Of a stretch of 64,000 nucleotides of DNA, positions 17,620-25,805 are shown one piece after another (within the stretch, counting starts at the first letter, position 1; each line of letters starts with the position of its first letter). The stretch comes from Deltaproteobacteria bacterium (GTDB taxonomy: Bacteria; Desulfobacterota; Syntrophobacteria; Syntrophobacterales; Syntrophobacteraceae): contig JAJXYD010000023.1 of the NCBI GenBank assembly GCA_021780695.1, positions 1 to 64,000 of the forward strand, in the 5' to 3' direction. Both the position numbers and the translations under genes were made by a program. The notes beneath the pieces were generated by a model. That model was not told where the DNA came from and made no database searches. It saw only the letters and a program-made list of their open reading frames with translations.

Positions 17620-20202
17620 TCAATTCGGATCGTTTGTCTGGCAAGTGATTTTACGCAAGGCCAGCGCCAGATCCCGCATTGGAGCCGGTTTCATTAAAAA
17701 GGCCTTTATACCCAAAGCCCTGGCATTTTCCGCATCGAAATTATCGCTAAATCCGGTGCAAAGAATTATCGGAATATCGCCGCGGATAGCAAGAATTTCT
17801 CTGGCAAGATCGGCTCCGGTCATTTTGGGCATTGTCATGTCGGTAATGACCGCATCAAAGCCGTTAGGGTTGGACTTGAAAGTTTGGAGGCCGTCAGCGC
17901 CGTTTTGGGCCGTCACCACGTGATAGCCCATCCTTTGGAGCATTTCCCCATGCATATCCAGTATGGCTTTTTCGTCATCTACCAAAAGGACAAGACCCGA
18001 TCCGACATCCAAAGGGAGCGAAAGATCGTCTAAAACCGTCTCGGCAGTTCCTACTATGGGAAAGAAGACGTCAAAGGTCGTGCCTTGCCCGGGCAGACTT
18101 GAAACCGTGATTGCTCCCGAGAGGTTTTTTACGATACCGTAGACAACGGCCAAACCGAGGCCGGTTCCGACATCGGGGCCCTTAGTAGTAAAATAGGGAT
18201 CAAAAATGCGCTCCTTTACCGCCTCATCCATGCCGTGGCCCGTATCGGCAACCGAGAGCCTGAGGTAAGGTCCGGGTTCGAGATCGGGGGCCGAAAATTC
18301 GGGAAACTGCCCATTTTGGATACAGGCAAGGCTGACGGTGAGAGTACCGCTTTTAGAGCGCATCGCATGGGCGGCATTGGTGCAAAGGTTCATGAGCACC
18401 TGATGGACCTGGGTGGGTTCGGCCAAAATGGTTCCCTCGACCGCAGCCGGTTGCACATTCCGGCGGATTTCGATAGTGGAGGGCAGGGACGAGCGCATCA
18501 GATCAAGGACTTCCCCTAGGATGAGGCTTACCCGCACAACCGTCGGCTTATGCTCGGTCTTGCGGCCGAAGGTGAGGATACGCTTAATGAGCTCTTTTGC
18601 GCGATTTGCGGAAAGAAGCACCTGGCGCATATTTCGGGCCAGTTTACCGTCTTCGGGAATCGAGAGAAGAGAGAGTTCGGCATAGCCGATTATAGGTGTA
18701 AGGATATTGTTTAAATCGTGAGCGATGCCTCCGGCAAGGGTGCCGATCGCCTCCATTCTCTGCGCCTGATCGAGTTGAGCCTGCAACAGCTTTCTGTCGG
18801 TAATGTCCTGCATCGTACCGTAGAAAAAGGAGATCTTTTCATCCGCGCCTCGAAAGGCGTTAATATTGAGGCTACCCCACATAACGCTACGGTTTTGCCT
18901 GAAAAACTCGACCTCGAATTGCTCGACCAGTCCGTGTTTTTTTATCAGCTCCAGTAGAACCGCCCGGCGTTGCGTGTCCACAAACAGGGTCTCAACCTTG
19001 CCCAGAGCCTCAAGAGCCTCCTCGGGGGATCCAAAGCCAAGATTTCGGGCCATAGCCTGGTTGAGGCTCAGGAAATATCCCTCCCGGCTAATATGGAAAA
19101 TACCGACTATGGAATTTTCAAAAATATGTTTATATTTTTCCTCGGCACTGACCACGGCCTCTTCCATGAGTTTTTGCCCGGTAACATCGCGCAGCGTGCC
19201 CTCCAGGTACCTGATCTCGCCGTCCGAGCCTCGCACGGCCCTAACATCGATACTGGCCCACACGATATTTTTTCCTTTACCGAACAACTCGACCACAAAT
19301 TCGCGGGCACTCCCCTGCTCTTCTATCACCTTGAGCAGATTGCGCCGTTGCTCGGGTTTTACATAAAGGCGATGGACTTCATTTTCCGTAAGGGCCAGCA
19401 TCTCCGCGGGGGAATCGTAGCCAAGCATGTGGGCAATGGTATTATTAACGGTGAGGTAATGCCCGTCGATGGTTATCTGATAGATGCCGGTAACGGAATT
19501 TTCAAATATGTCCCTATATTTAGCCTCGGTCTCCGCGGCACTCCGCTCTATTACCTTGCGGGCGGTAATATCTCGAAAATGCAGGGTATGGCCGTAGAAT
19601 GTTCCATCAGGGGCAACCATCGGCGCGGTGTAGGTTTCAAAGACCCGACCGTCCGTGAGTTCAATTTCAGCAAGACCGGTGTTAGCGCCGTCTGAAGGAT
19701 CGCAGACCATACGTTGGAAAAACTCCTGAGACGCCACAACCTTTTCGGCCATAGCCCTAAGCGTGGACTGACTGTCGAGCCCCTCGGAGGCAACTTCTTC
19801 GCAAAGCCCCCACATTGTTGTAAACAACCGGTTAGACGAAATGACTTTACCGTTTTCATCGCTGGAGAGAATACCGTCGATGGAAGCCTCCTTCTGCGAG
19901 TGCAGCAGAAGGTTTGCCCGCTTTAATTGGGCTTCGCTGTTTCGCAGCGCCTCCTGGGCTTCCAGGAGCCTTGCCATATCCCGATGAATCACCAGATAGA
20001 GGAGGATTGCAGAGCACAGCACAAACCCCCATCCCTTTATCGTAGAAATGCGCCAGAACAACTCGGTATTAGAAGTGAGCGATGCCGACAACCTATCGGA
20101 GAGGAATATCCAACTAAAACCTAAAATGCCATAGACCAGGCTGACTTTGATCGAAAGGTTTTCCTTCCGCTTGGGGAGGATATTTCGAAAATCTCCTTTC
20201 AT
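17620..20202 (-). CDS. Hybrid PAS-domain sensor histidine kinase with C-terminal receiver
   Basis: The product is about 860 residues from ATG 20202 (AAGG 5 nt upstream); an in-frame GTG lies 5 codons earlier. Domains in order: two membrane spans in the first 80 residues (VYGILGFSWIFL and GFVLCSAILLYLVI), three PAS/PAC units (roughly 95-475, with repeated FENS(I/V)xGIxxI), HisKA with GGIAHDLNNILTPIIG (H box), an HATPase domain (NAAHAM, DTGHGM, GTGLGLAVVYGI), and a canonical receiver (VDDE, ITDMTMP, MKPAP). It probably senses a cytoplasmic or membrane cue. It is divergent from a DsrE-like gene. No matching stand-alone regulator lies beside it. Confidence 0.92.
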   Translation of the reverse strand: MKGDFRNILPKRKENLSIKVSLVYGILGFSWIFLSDRLSASLTSNTELFWRISTIKGWGFVLCSAILLYLVIHRDMARLLEAQEALRNSEAQLKRANLLLHSQKEASIDGILSSDENGKVISSNRLFTTMWGLCEEVASEGLDSQSTLRAMAEKVVASQEFFQRMVCDPSDGANTGLAEIELTDGRVFETYTAPMVAPDGTFYGHTLHFRDITARKVIERSAAETEAKYRDIFENSVTGIYQITIDGHYLTVNNTIAHMLGYDSPAEMLALTENEVHRLYVKPEQRRNLLKVIEEQGSAREFVVELFGKGKNIVWASIDVRAVRGSDGEIRYLEGTLRDVTGQKLMEEAVVSAEEKYKHIFENSIVGIFHISREGYFLSLNQAMARNLGFGSPEEALEALGKVETLFVDTQRRAVLLELIKKHGLVEQFEVEFFRQNRSVMWGSLNINAFRGADEKISFFYGTMQDITDRKLLQAQLDQAQRMEAIGTLAGGIAHDLNNILTPIIGYAELSLLSIPEDGKLARNMRQVLLSANRAKELIKRILTFGRKTEHKPTVVRVSLILGEVLDLMRSSLPSTIEIRRNVQPAAVEGTILAEPTQVHQVLMNLCTNAAHAMRSKSGTLTVSLACIQNGQFPEFSAPDLEPGPYLRLSVADTGHGMDEAVKERIFDPYFTTKGPDVGTGLGLAVVYGIVKNLSGAITVSSLPGQGTTFDVFFPIVGTAETVLDDLSLPLDVGSGLVLLVDDEKAILDMHGEMLQRMGYHVVTAQNGADGLQTFKSNPNGFDAVITDMTMPKMTGADLAREILAIRGDIPIILCTGFSDNFDAENARALGIKAFLMKPAPMRDLALALRKITCQTNDPN

Positions 20203-20278
20203 GTGCACCTTTCTCACACTGAGAGGGGCAAAAATTTAATGCCCCGCAAACCGAAATACTTTTTTTATCGGTAAAAAG

Positions 20279-20304
20279 TTTTTATATGATATTAAATATA
20301 AAAA
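20279..20304. promoter_or_regulatory. Palindrome between divergent genes
   Basis: A perfect 9-bp inverted repeat (TTTTTATAT at 20279-20287, ATATAAAAA at 20296-20304) with an 8-nt spacer lies in the AT-rich gap between the histidine kinase and the DsrE-like gene. A second repeat GGGGC/GCCCC (20225-20245) lies in the kinase leader. An operator or promoter role is inferred. Confidence 0.35.
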
Positions 20305-20335
20305 CAATTTGTAACGTCTTAAGAAAGGAACTTTT

Positions 20336-20686
20336 GTGAGCTGCCAGGTCCTTTTCCATCTTGACTGGAATGAAGTCGAACGCCTCAACATGGCGCTAAA
20401 CAACATCTCCAACCTGCTAAAAGACCCCTTCGGGCAAACCGCCGAGGTCTGCGTGCTGGCAAACGGACAGGCCGTAAAACTTTTTCAAAAGAGTTTGGCA
20501 ATGACTACAGCGGCCAGAATATCGGAATTGCACGCCAAGGGTGTGCGGTTTGCGCTATGCGCCAACTCGCTTGCCGGGTTAAATATCGGCAGGGATGAAC
20601 TGGTTGAAGGCTGCGAAGTGGTTCCAGCGGGAATCGTTGAACTAATCCGGTTGCAGCAGGCCGGCTTTTCCTACGTAAAGCCTTGA
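20336..20686 (+). CDS. DsrE-family protein
   Basis: This small cytoplasmic protein has 116 residues from a GTG start (AGGAA 5 nt upstream). VLFHLDWNEVERLNMALNNI at the N-terminus, then AEVCVLANGQAVKLF and GVRFALCANSLAGLNI, fit the DsrE/DsrF-like alpha/beta fold. Two cysteines are present, one in the CANS position where sulfur-carrying relatives place their active cysteine. The family includes sulfur-transfer proteins, but many members are of unknown role. It is transcribed divergently from the histidine kinase. Confidence 0.8.
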   Translation: MSCQVLFHLDWNEVERLNMALNNISNLLKDPFGQTAEVCVLANGQAVKLFQKSLAMTTAARISELHAKGVRFALCANSLAGLNIGRDELVEGCEVVPAGIVELIRLQQAGFSYVKP

Positions 20687-20709
20687 GTGCAAGGCGCAAG
20701 CAAGGGAGC

Positions 20710-20749
20710 CCTCGGCTCCGCAGCGGATGGAGCCACTGCGGAGCCGAGG
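20710..20749. terminator. Strong 14-bp hairpin between convergent genes
   Basis: CCTCGGCTCCGCAG (20710-20723) pairs perfectly with CTGCGGAGCCGAGG (20736-20749) around a 12-nt loop. It lies between the DsrE-like gene (plus) and a small Lys-rich ORF (minus). The T tract is weak (TTT), so it may stabilise 3' ends rather than terminate by itself. Confidence 0.65.
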
Positions 20750-20777
20750 TTTAAGATGTGTCGAGGTGAAAGATGCA

Positions 20778-20924
20778 TCAGCCCTGTGTTTGGTTTTCTT
20801 TTTCCAATTTGACCAGGGTAGAGAGGTTTTCACCAATCTGTTTCTGAGCGGTTTTCATGTTGATCTTATTCGAGGTGCGCTTTCTGTATCTAATTTTTTC
20901 TGTCTTTTGAGTTTTGGAACCCAT
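20778..20924 (-). CDS. Small Lys/Arg-rich protein, hypothetical
   Basis: This 48-residue basic protein starts MGSKTQKTEKIRYRK. The start at 20924 is chosen because GGAG lies 6 nt upstream; two more ATG codons lie just before it in frame. The pattern K(T)xKTxKIRxRK followed by NKxNxKxxxKxIxxNLxxLxKL recalls short conserved proteins of deltaproteobacteria that have no known function; this is from memory. It lies between two hairpins and begins right after a minus-strand terminator, so it may have its own promoter or be read-through. Confidence 0.55.
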   Translation of the reverse strand: MGSKTQKTEKIRYRKRTSNKINMKTAQKQIGENLSTLVKLEKENQTQG

Positions 20925-20939
20925 TTCCATCTCCATGGC

Positions 20940-20972
20940 GAAAAAATAAAAGATCCGGATCAATTCCGGATC
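20940..20972 (-). terminator. Rho-independent terminator of the kinase/nucleotidyltransferase pair
   Basis: On the minus strand GATCCGGA-ATTGA-TCCGGATC (20972-20952) is followed by TTTTATTTTTT. It lies about 60 nt after the stop of the phosphotransferase gene, at the end of that two-gene transcript. Confidence 0.85.
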
Positions 20973-21033
20973 GTAAAAATAGCAGCGGATGACGCCATAT
21001 AGCAGATAAGGCAGAGCGTGTCACCTGATTTTC

Positions 21034-22077
21034 TCAAAGGAAGTCAAAGCCGCGCCTGTAAGCGGCGTCGACCAGCCCTGTCAACCGAGGAAAGCGTTGC
21101 CTTCCCACCCGCGCTAAATGGAGCGACAATTGTCGGAGGGCGAAGGGAATATATTGCAGGAACTGTTTTTTGCCCTTCGCTACGCCCAAAAAACCATACG
21201 CTCCCAGTATCTGCAGGTTTCTAGCAAGCCTTACGGCAGCGAACTTTTGTAAAAAAACGGTTTTCGATACCCCCAGGACATGCCCGGCTGCCGACCAGTA
21301 TAAATAGAGGAGCCTTTCCTGGAGCCGGTCAGGAAGTTTAACATAAGGATCGATAAGAAGCGAGGCAAGGTCGTAAGCCGGAGGGCCGAACCTCATGCCC
21401 TGGAAATCGATCAGGCGCAACCCGGCGCGCCAAACCATTATGTTTCGGCTCTGGAAGTCGCGGTGGAAAACAAGAGAGCTTTCCGTTACTCCCGCTTCCC
21501 GGGCGATAGCCTCAAAATCGGCGCTCAGTTCCTCCGGGGCCGTATCAAGGCCCAGGCAGCCGTTTAGAAACGCTTTTCTGAAATACTCGAGTTCGCGCTC
21601 ATAGACGAAAGCCGGATCGTATAAAGGCGAATCAAAACAAAGTCGTTGTTCGAAACCTTGCGCAGCCTTTCTGTGAAAGGATGCAAGCATTCTTATCACG
21701 TGTGCGTAGATCGATTCCATGCGAGGAGCATGGGAGAGTGCAAACCTTTGAAGGTGTAAATCTCCGAGGTCTTCGAGAAGAAAAATACCCGCATCGGTGT
21801 CGGCATAAAGGATGCGGGGTACCGGCAACCCTTTGGAATACAAGTGGTTTCCAATATTAAGATAGGAGTCGTTTTCATCTGCCAAGGGCGCGGCAACGCG
21901 CCGTGGAGAAATCAGGCCGACAAGGGAGCGGCTGCCATTGGAAATGCGAAAAAATTTCCTATCCGATCCGTCTCCACACAAGGGGAAAAGTTTGGCATTT
22001 TCAAAAGAACTCGATAAGGCTGCGGCTGCGGCCAGCAAGTCGCGCGCGCCCGAATGCCTGGAGATAGTCGATGTCAC
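21034..22077 (-). CDS. Phosphotransferase (AmgK-like sugar kinase)
   Basis: The 347-residue APH-fold kinase has FLLEDLGDLHLQ near the hinge, VFHRDFQSRNIMV as catalytic loop, and LIDFQGMRFGPPAYDLASLL as the DFG-equivalent metal site. The frame opens at 22146, but a GTG at 22077 overlaps the upstream stop as GTGA and has GGAG 5 nt before it, so I choose that start. The family (COG3178) includes AmgK, which phosphorylates the anomeric carbon of N-acetylmuramate/GlcNAc in cell-wall recycling. The coupled nucleotidyltransferase upstream supports such a sugar-1-phosphate pathway; the sugar is not known. Confidence 0.82.
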   Translation of the reverse strand: MTSTISRHSGARDLLAAAAALSSSFENAKLFPLCGDGSDRKFFRISNGSRSLVGLISPRRVAAPLADENDSYLNIGNHLYSKGLPVPRILYADTDAGIFLLEDLGDLHLQRFALSHAPRMESIYAHVIRMLASFHRKAAQGFEQRLCFDSPLYDPAFVYERELEYFRKAFLNGCLGLDTAPEELSADFEAIAREAGVTESSLVFHRDFQSRNIMVWRAGLRLIDFQGMRFGPPAYDLASLLIDPYVKLPDRLQERLLYLYWSAAGHVLGVSKTVFLQKFAAVRLARNLQILGAYGFLGVAKGKKQFLQYIPFALRQLSLHLARVGRQRFPRLTGLVDAAYRRGFDFL

Positions 22078-23045
22078 AACGGCTCCGGCGCAAAGATTTT
22101 TTCCGTATGGTTTCCGGAAATCTTCATTCCATCGGTCACAATGCAATTTTTAAGGCAGCTGTCCTTCTCGATGCCGACATTATCCCAGATGATAACATTT
22201 TCCAAGCTAACCCCCTTGCCCACCAAGACTCCACGGCCGATAACAACCGAGCCTTCCAGGCGGCAGCCGGGCTCTATCCGGGCTGCCGGGTCGATCGTAA
22301 CAGTCTGTCCGGTTTTAATCGGCTCTAAAATGGAAGGAGGCAACTCCGCCAACTCCAGGGTCAGTTTCTTATAACTTTCAATCGAGCCCATTTCCCGCCA
22401 GAAAAGGTCGTGTTGAAAAAGGGCTGCGGGCGGGTCGTTTTTAGCTATCAGTTCCCGGTAGACCTGGATAATATCGCACGCCCCCCCCGGTGGGATACCG
22501 GCCAAAACGGAACCATTTATAAAGTGAATTCCGGTAAAGGCGAGCAAGCGGATACCGGGATTTTTTTTACAAATCTGTTTAGCTTCTTTTCCGAATCCGA
22601 GTACGAATCCGTCGATACTTACCGCAACATTGTTAAATTGAGGGCAGTCGTGGAGCAGCAGGCTTACCCCAGCCCCGGAGAGGTTGTGGCGCTGGTATAG
22701 AAGGCCCAAATCGGCGTTACTCAATACATCGGCGTTTACCACCGCCAAGGGGTTATCTCCATCATTTTCGACCCCCAGCCGTATCCCGCCACCGGTTCCA
22801 AGAAGTACGGGCTCGTAGAGCACTTTAACCGGCAGGGGCCATTTTTCCAGACCAACCGCGGCACCGATGGATTGTTTCATGTGGAAGGCGTTGAGACAAA
22901 CGTTTTCAAAGCCGCACTGGGAGAGCCTTTCGATCCAGAATTGGAGCATAGTGACGGTTCGAAGCGGCACAAGCGCTTTGGGACGACAGGTTGTAAGGGG
23001 CGAAAGCCTTGTGCCAAGGCCCGCGGCAAGAATCATCGCACGCAT
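22074..23045 (-). CDS. Sugar-1-phosphate nucleotidyltransferase with left-handed beta-helix tail
   Basis: The 323-residue enzyme starts at ATG 23045 (a TTG lies one codon earlier). MILAAGLGTRLSPLTTCRPKAL is the nucleotide-binding signature, and GTGGGIRLG and VVNADVL complete the core. After about residue 235 there is a hexapeptide-repeat segment (IDPAARIEPGCRLEGSVVIG and so on), so it is longer than MurU, its closest functional parallel. It is the first gene of a two-gene unit with the AmgK-like kinase, overlapping it by 4 nt, and the pair ends at a terminator. Likely role: making an NDP-sugar from a sugar-1-phosphate. Confidence 0.83.
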   Translation of the reverse strand: MRAMILAAGLGTRLSPLTTCRPKALVPLRTVTMLQFWIERLSQCGFENVCLNAFHMKQSIGAAVGLEKWPLPVKVLYEPVLLGTGGGIRLGVENDGDNPLAVVNADVLSNADLGLLYQRHNLSGAGVSLLLHDCPQFNNVAVSIDGFVLGFGKEAKQICKKNPGIRLLAFTGIHFINGSVLAGIPPGGACDIIQVYRELIAKNDPPAALFQHDLFWREMGSIESYKKLTLELAELPPSILEPIKTGQTVTIDPAARIEPGCRLEGSVVIGRGVLVGKGVSLENVIIWDNVGIEKDSCLKNCIVTDGMKISGNHTEKIFAPEPL

Positions 23046-23191
23046 CAAATCTTTAAGCTCCCAAAGTCTTCTAGCAAGAAGATTATATCTTTACAACGCC
23101 ACTATACGATCTATTAAGAGAGTTTCCCACTTCTTTTACAAAACCTGACTATTCGTTTGGCATCCGACAACCGGAATCTCCGGTGAGTCAG

Positions 23192-23220
23192 TTGCTTATT
23201 GACGCATTCGATTGTATACT
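23192..23220 (+). promoter_or_regulatory. Predicted sigma-70 promoter of the TlpA/rhodanese/MauE cluster
   Basis: TTGCTT (23192-23197), a 17-nt spacer, and TATACT (23215-23220) lie about 170 nt upstream of the first gene. The rest of the 349-nt gap (23046-23394) has no gene. Confidence 0.45.
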
Positions 23221-23394
23221 CTTTAGACTATGATCCGGGGAAAAATGTTATTTCGGTGTTGTGGTGTTCGGCACTGAAGTTAGGCACGCAGGTTTAGCGT
23301 GAGAATTTTCGGCAGCTCCCGACGGCCGCTTTTGCCCCCGAATTGGTTTGTCCGCGTTTTGTTAAAGGCTTATAACCAATCCAGGAGAAAACTA

Positions 23395-23970
23395 ATGAGA
23401 AAGTATCTATCCTTCCAGGTTTTTATCGGGCTCGTCATGGCAGCTGTTTTCCTGCCCGTTGTCAGCGCTTTGGCGGGACCCGTTGATGAGGGAACTCAAT
23501 TTAATTACACCCTGCCCTCTCCCGATTCCTCCAAGACCCAGGCATACCTCGGTCTAAAGACCATGGGTCCTTTCAAGGTTTCAGACGTCAAGGCAAAGGT
23601 CGTTGTCATCGAATTGATGAGTTCAACTTGTCCTCACTGCCAAGCGTCGGCTCCCAATATGAACAGGCTCTACAAGCTGATGCAGTCCGATCCGGCGATG
23701 GCCCACGTCAGGTTTTTCGCCCTGTCACTACGGGATAACCAGGCGGGCGTGGATACTTTCAAGAAGGCTTTCAGTACTACCTATCCGATTTTGCTCGATA
23801 AGGACCATAGCATTACGCACACTTTGAAGGGTCTGGAGACCCCAACCACAATAATCGTTTCCACAGCGACCGGCAAAATACTATCGTCCCACCCCGGCGG
23901 GATCGAGTCTCCAGACGGTTTCATAAAACAGATAAACTTCGTTAAAGCCTTGACTGCCATGGGTCAGTAG
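23395..23970 (+). CDS. Exported TlpA/thioredoxin-like protein
   Basis: The 191-residue protein starts at ATG 23395, preceded by AGGAGA; the frame opens further upstream without a good site. It has a signal peptide (residues 1-27, cleavage near SALAGP), then a thioredoxin-fold domain with the redox motif CPHC (STCPHCQASAPNMNRL) and a cis-proline segment GLETPTTIIV. It is expected to act on thiols outside the cytoplasmic membrane. It heads a tight four-gene cluster; a MauE-like membrane protein two genes on could supply it with reducing power. Confidence 0.83.
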   Translation: MRKYLSFQVFIGLVMAAVFLPVVSALAGPVDEGTQFNYTLPSPDSSKTQAYLGLKTMGPFKVSDVKAKVVVIELMSSTCPHCQASAPNMNRLYKLMQSDPAMAHVRFFALSLRDNQAGVDTFKKAFSTTYPILLDKDHSITHTLKGLETPTTIIVSTATGKILSSHPGGIESPDGFIKQINFVKALTAMGQ

Positions 23971-24003
23971 AAATTAAAACCAAGCCACGACGGGGTGAGT
24001 TGC

Positions 24004-24912
24004 ATGGAATTCCAAGACCGAAGGGATTTGCTCAAGAATTCCATTCTTGGGGACTTGCCGGCTGAAGAAATTGACACGCTTGCCCGAACCGTTTCAATCA
24101 AGGATTTTGGGCCAAGAGAAGTCATCTTCGAAGCGGGAGATCCGCCTGATGGTTTCTATATAGTTTGCTCTGGCCGGGTAAGACTCTTTGTCAGGCTGGA
24201 AAACGGCCGAAAGAGGGAGTTGCTGACCTACGGCCCGGGTGAATATTTCGGAGAGATATCCCTCATGACCGGGGGAACACGTCCCGCCGGCGCCCAGAGC
24301 ATGGAGAAGAGCACACTTATACTACTGGAGAAGCAAGAATTTGACCGGATTAGAACCAATTACCCGCAGTTTGCCCAGCGTTTCACCGACGAGGTGCTAA
24401 GATTGCTCGTAGGCGAGTTGGACCTGATTAAAAAAGACGCCGATGCCGCGGTAAACTATTCCAAGGTCAGGTGGCTTGACTTCGTTGTTTTGCTTGGAAT
24501 AAGCATTCTAATGGCCATAACCTTTAACAACACCAACCCCAACGGCATTTCTTTTTTCCCCGACCGCCCTGCCCCGGTGCCTTCCGTAAACGCGCAGGTA
24601 GTCATGAAAGAGCTCGATCATGCCCACCCGTTGATAATTGACGCCAGGCCGAGCAATTTTTACGACCAAAAACATATCAAGGGTGCGGTCAACATGCCGT
24701 TGGCGATTTTTGATTTCGTCTACCTGATGCAATTTTCCAACAGGCCCAAGAATACGCCGATAGTAGTATATGGAAATACGATCAGCATGCCTTACGCAGT
24801 TGAAGTTGCCGATAAGCTTATCACTTTGGGATATACGGATGTAAAGGTTTTAAAAGGCGATATGAGAGCCTGGAAGGCCTTTAACTATCCGTTTGAAAAA
24901 GGGACAACCTAA
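24004..24912 (+). CDS. Membrane-anchored cNMP-binding / rhodanese-like fusion lacking the catalytic cysteine
   Basis: The 302-residue protein starts at ATG 24004 (GTG 3 codons earlier is possible). Residues about 8-130 are a Crp-type cyclic-nucleotide-binding domain (FEAGDPPDGFYIV, YGPGEYFGEISLMTGGTRPA). There is no DNA-binding helix-turn-helix; instead a single membrane span (about 158-177, LDFVVLLGISILMAITF) leads to a rhodanese domain (IDARPSNFYDQKHIKGAVNMP). The loop that normally holds the active cysteine reads VVYGNTISMPYA, with Gly257 in its place. The rhodanese would lie outside the membrane. The stop codon overlaps the next start by 1 nt. Confidence 0.82.
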   Translation: MEFQDRRDLLKNSILGDLPAEEIDTLARTVSIKDFGPREVIFEAGDPPDGFYIVCSGRVRLFVRLENGRKRELLTYGPGEYFGEISLMTGGTRPAGAQSMEKSTLILLEKQEFDRIRTNYPQFAQRFTDEVLRLLVGELDLIKKDADAAVNYSKVRWLDFVVLLGISILMAITFNNTNPNGISFFPDRPAPVPSVNAQVVMKELDHAHPLIIDARPSNFYDQKHIKGAVNMPLAIFDFVYLMQFSNRPKNTPIVVYGNTISMPYAVEVADKLITLGYTDVKVLKGDMRAWKAFNYPFEKGTT

Positions 24913-25409
24913 TGAAAAAGTCCTTAATTAAGCGATTAATTACCCACGACTATCTTTCCTTTTTTCTAAGGCTTGGAATCGGCTATTTTTTTATATACGC
25001 CAGTCTCAGCAAGATCCCCTATCCCGCTCAATTTGCCGAGGCAGTGGCTAATTATCGGATTATTCCGTATACGTTTTTAAACGCAGGCGCTCTGGTACTG
25101 CCATGGATAGAACTGGTCGCAGGCTTTTTTTTGGTCGTAAGGTTCAGAGCCAAGGCAGCGGTAATCGTAATAGCCCTGCTGCTGATAATGTTTGAGATAA
25201 TGGTGCTCATAAACATGTACCGCGGCGCACCTATCACTTGTGGATGCTACGATACGGTGGGCGAGCCTATCGGATGGCACAAGATTTTCCAAAATGCGTT
25301 GATGCTTGTTGGTTGCGTACAGATCTACTTATACGGCAGGCCTGAGCTATTTAGCAAATTCAGACCCCTTATGCGCCCGGAGACCGACACGGCAACCGCA
25401 AAATTCTGA
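24912..25409 (+). CDS. MauE/DoxX-like membrane protein
   Basis: The 165-residue protein has four predicted membrane spans (LRLGIGYFFIYASLSKI, FLNAGALVLPWIELVAGFFLVV, VIVIALLLIMFEIMVLI, IFQNALMLVGCVQIYLYG) and a CGC motif in the loop before the last span. The pattern fits the MauE branch of the DoxX superfamily, members of which help extracytoplasmic disulfide chemistry. It overlaps the upstream gene by 1 nt and, with the TlpA-like protein, could form a membrane thiol relay; this is inferred. Confidence 0.8.
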   Translation: MKKSLIKRLITHDYLSFFLRLGIGYFFIYASLSKIPYPAQFAEAVANYRIIPYTFLNAGALVLPWIELVAGFFLVVRFRAKAAVIVIALLLIMFEIMVLINMYRGAPITCGCYDTVGEPIGWHKIFQNALMLVGCVQIYLYGRPELFSKFRPLMRPETDTATAKF

Positions 25410-25419
25410 GGAACTTGAG

Positions 25420-25770
25420 ATGTTTAAAAAACCATTGGCCCTGGTTTCAGTGTTTTCCCTATGCGTTTTTCTTATAACCGTCTTTGCAGGGTGCGGCCCC
25501 AACACTAAAGGCCTTGTGGGCTCCTACAAAGCCGAAACCAGGGACCCATCGCTTCGCGGCAGGCTTTCAATGGTTTTAAAAGAATCAGGCGTAGGGATCT
25601 GGAAGATCGGAGACGACGAGCTTTCTTTTTCCTGGCATGTAAAAGACCATCAATTGAGGCTTTATACCAGAAGCGGCGGAGTAATCGTTGGGTTGCTTAA
25701 AGGCTCCGTTATTGAGATAGCGCTCCCCGGGCTCCCTAAACTCACCTTCGAAAGAACCACCCAATCCTAG
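25420..25770 (+). CDS. Small lipoprotein, hypothetical
   Basis: The 116-residue protein starts at ATG 25420 with GAGG 8 nt before it. The signal sequence ends in the lipobox VFAGC, giving a lipidated Cys25. The mature part (GLVGSYKAETRD, LSMVLKESGVGIWKIGDDELSFSW) reads as a small beta-rich domain. It is the fourth gene of the TlpA/rhodanese/MauE cluster, 10 nt after the MauE-like gene. Function not recognised. Confidence 0.72.
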   Translation: MFKKPLALVSVFSLCVFLITVFAGCGPNTKGLVGSYKAETRDPSLRGRLSMVLKESGVGIWKIGDDELSFSWHVKDHQLRLYTRSGGVIVGLLKGSVIEIALPGLPKLTFERTTQS

Positions 25771-25805
25771 CCCTGTTGGGTAGAAGAGCGCCCCAGGACC
25801 GAGCC

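Noticed and set aside
22078..22146. Upstream start of the AmgK-like kinase overlapping the nucleotidyltransferase by 73 nt
   Set aside because: The GTG at 22077 has a ribosome site and the usual 4-nt GTGA overlap; the extra 23 residues look like a shadow of the upstream gene.
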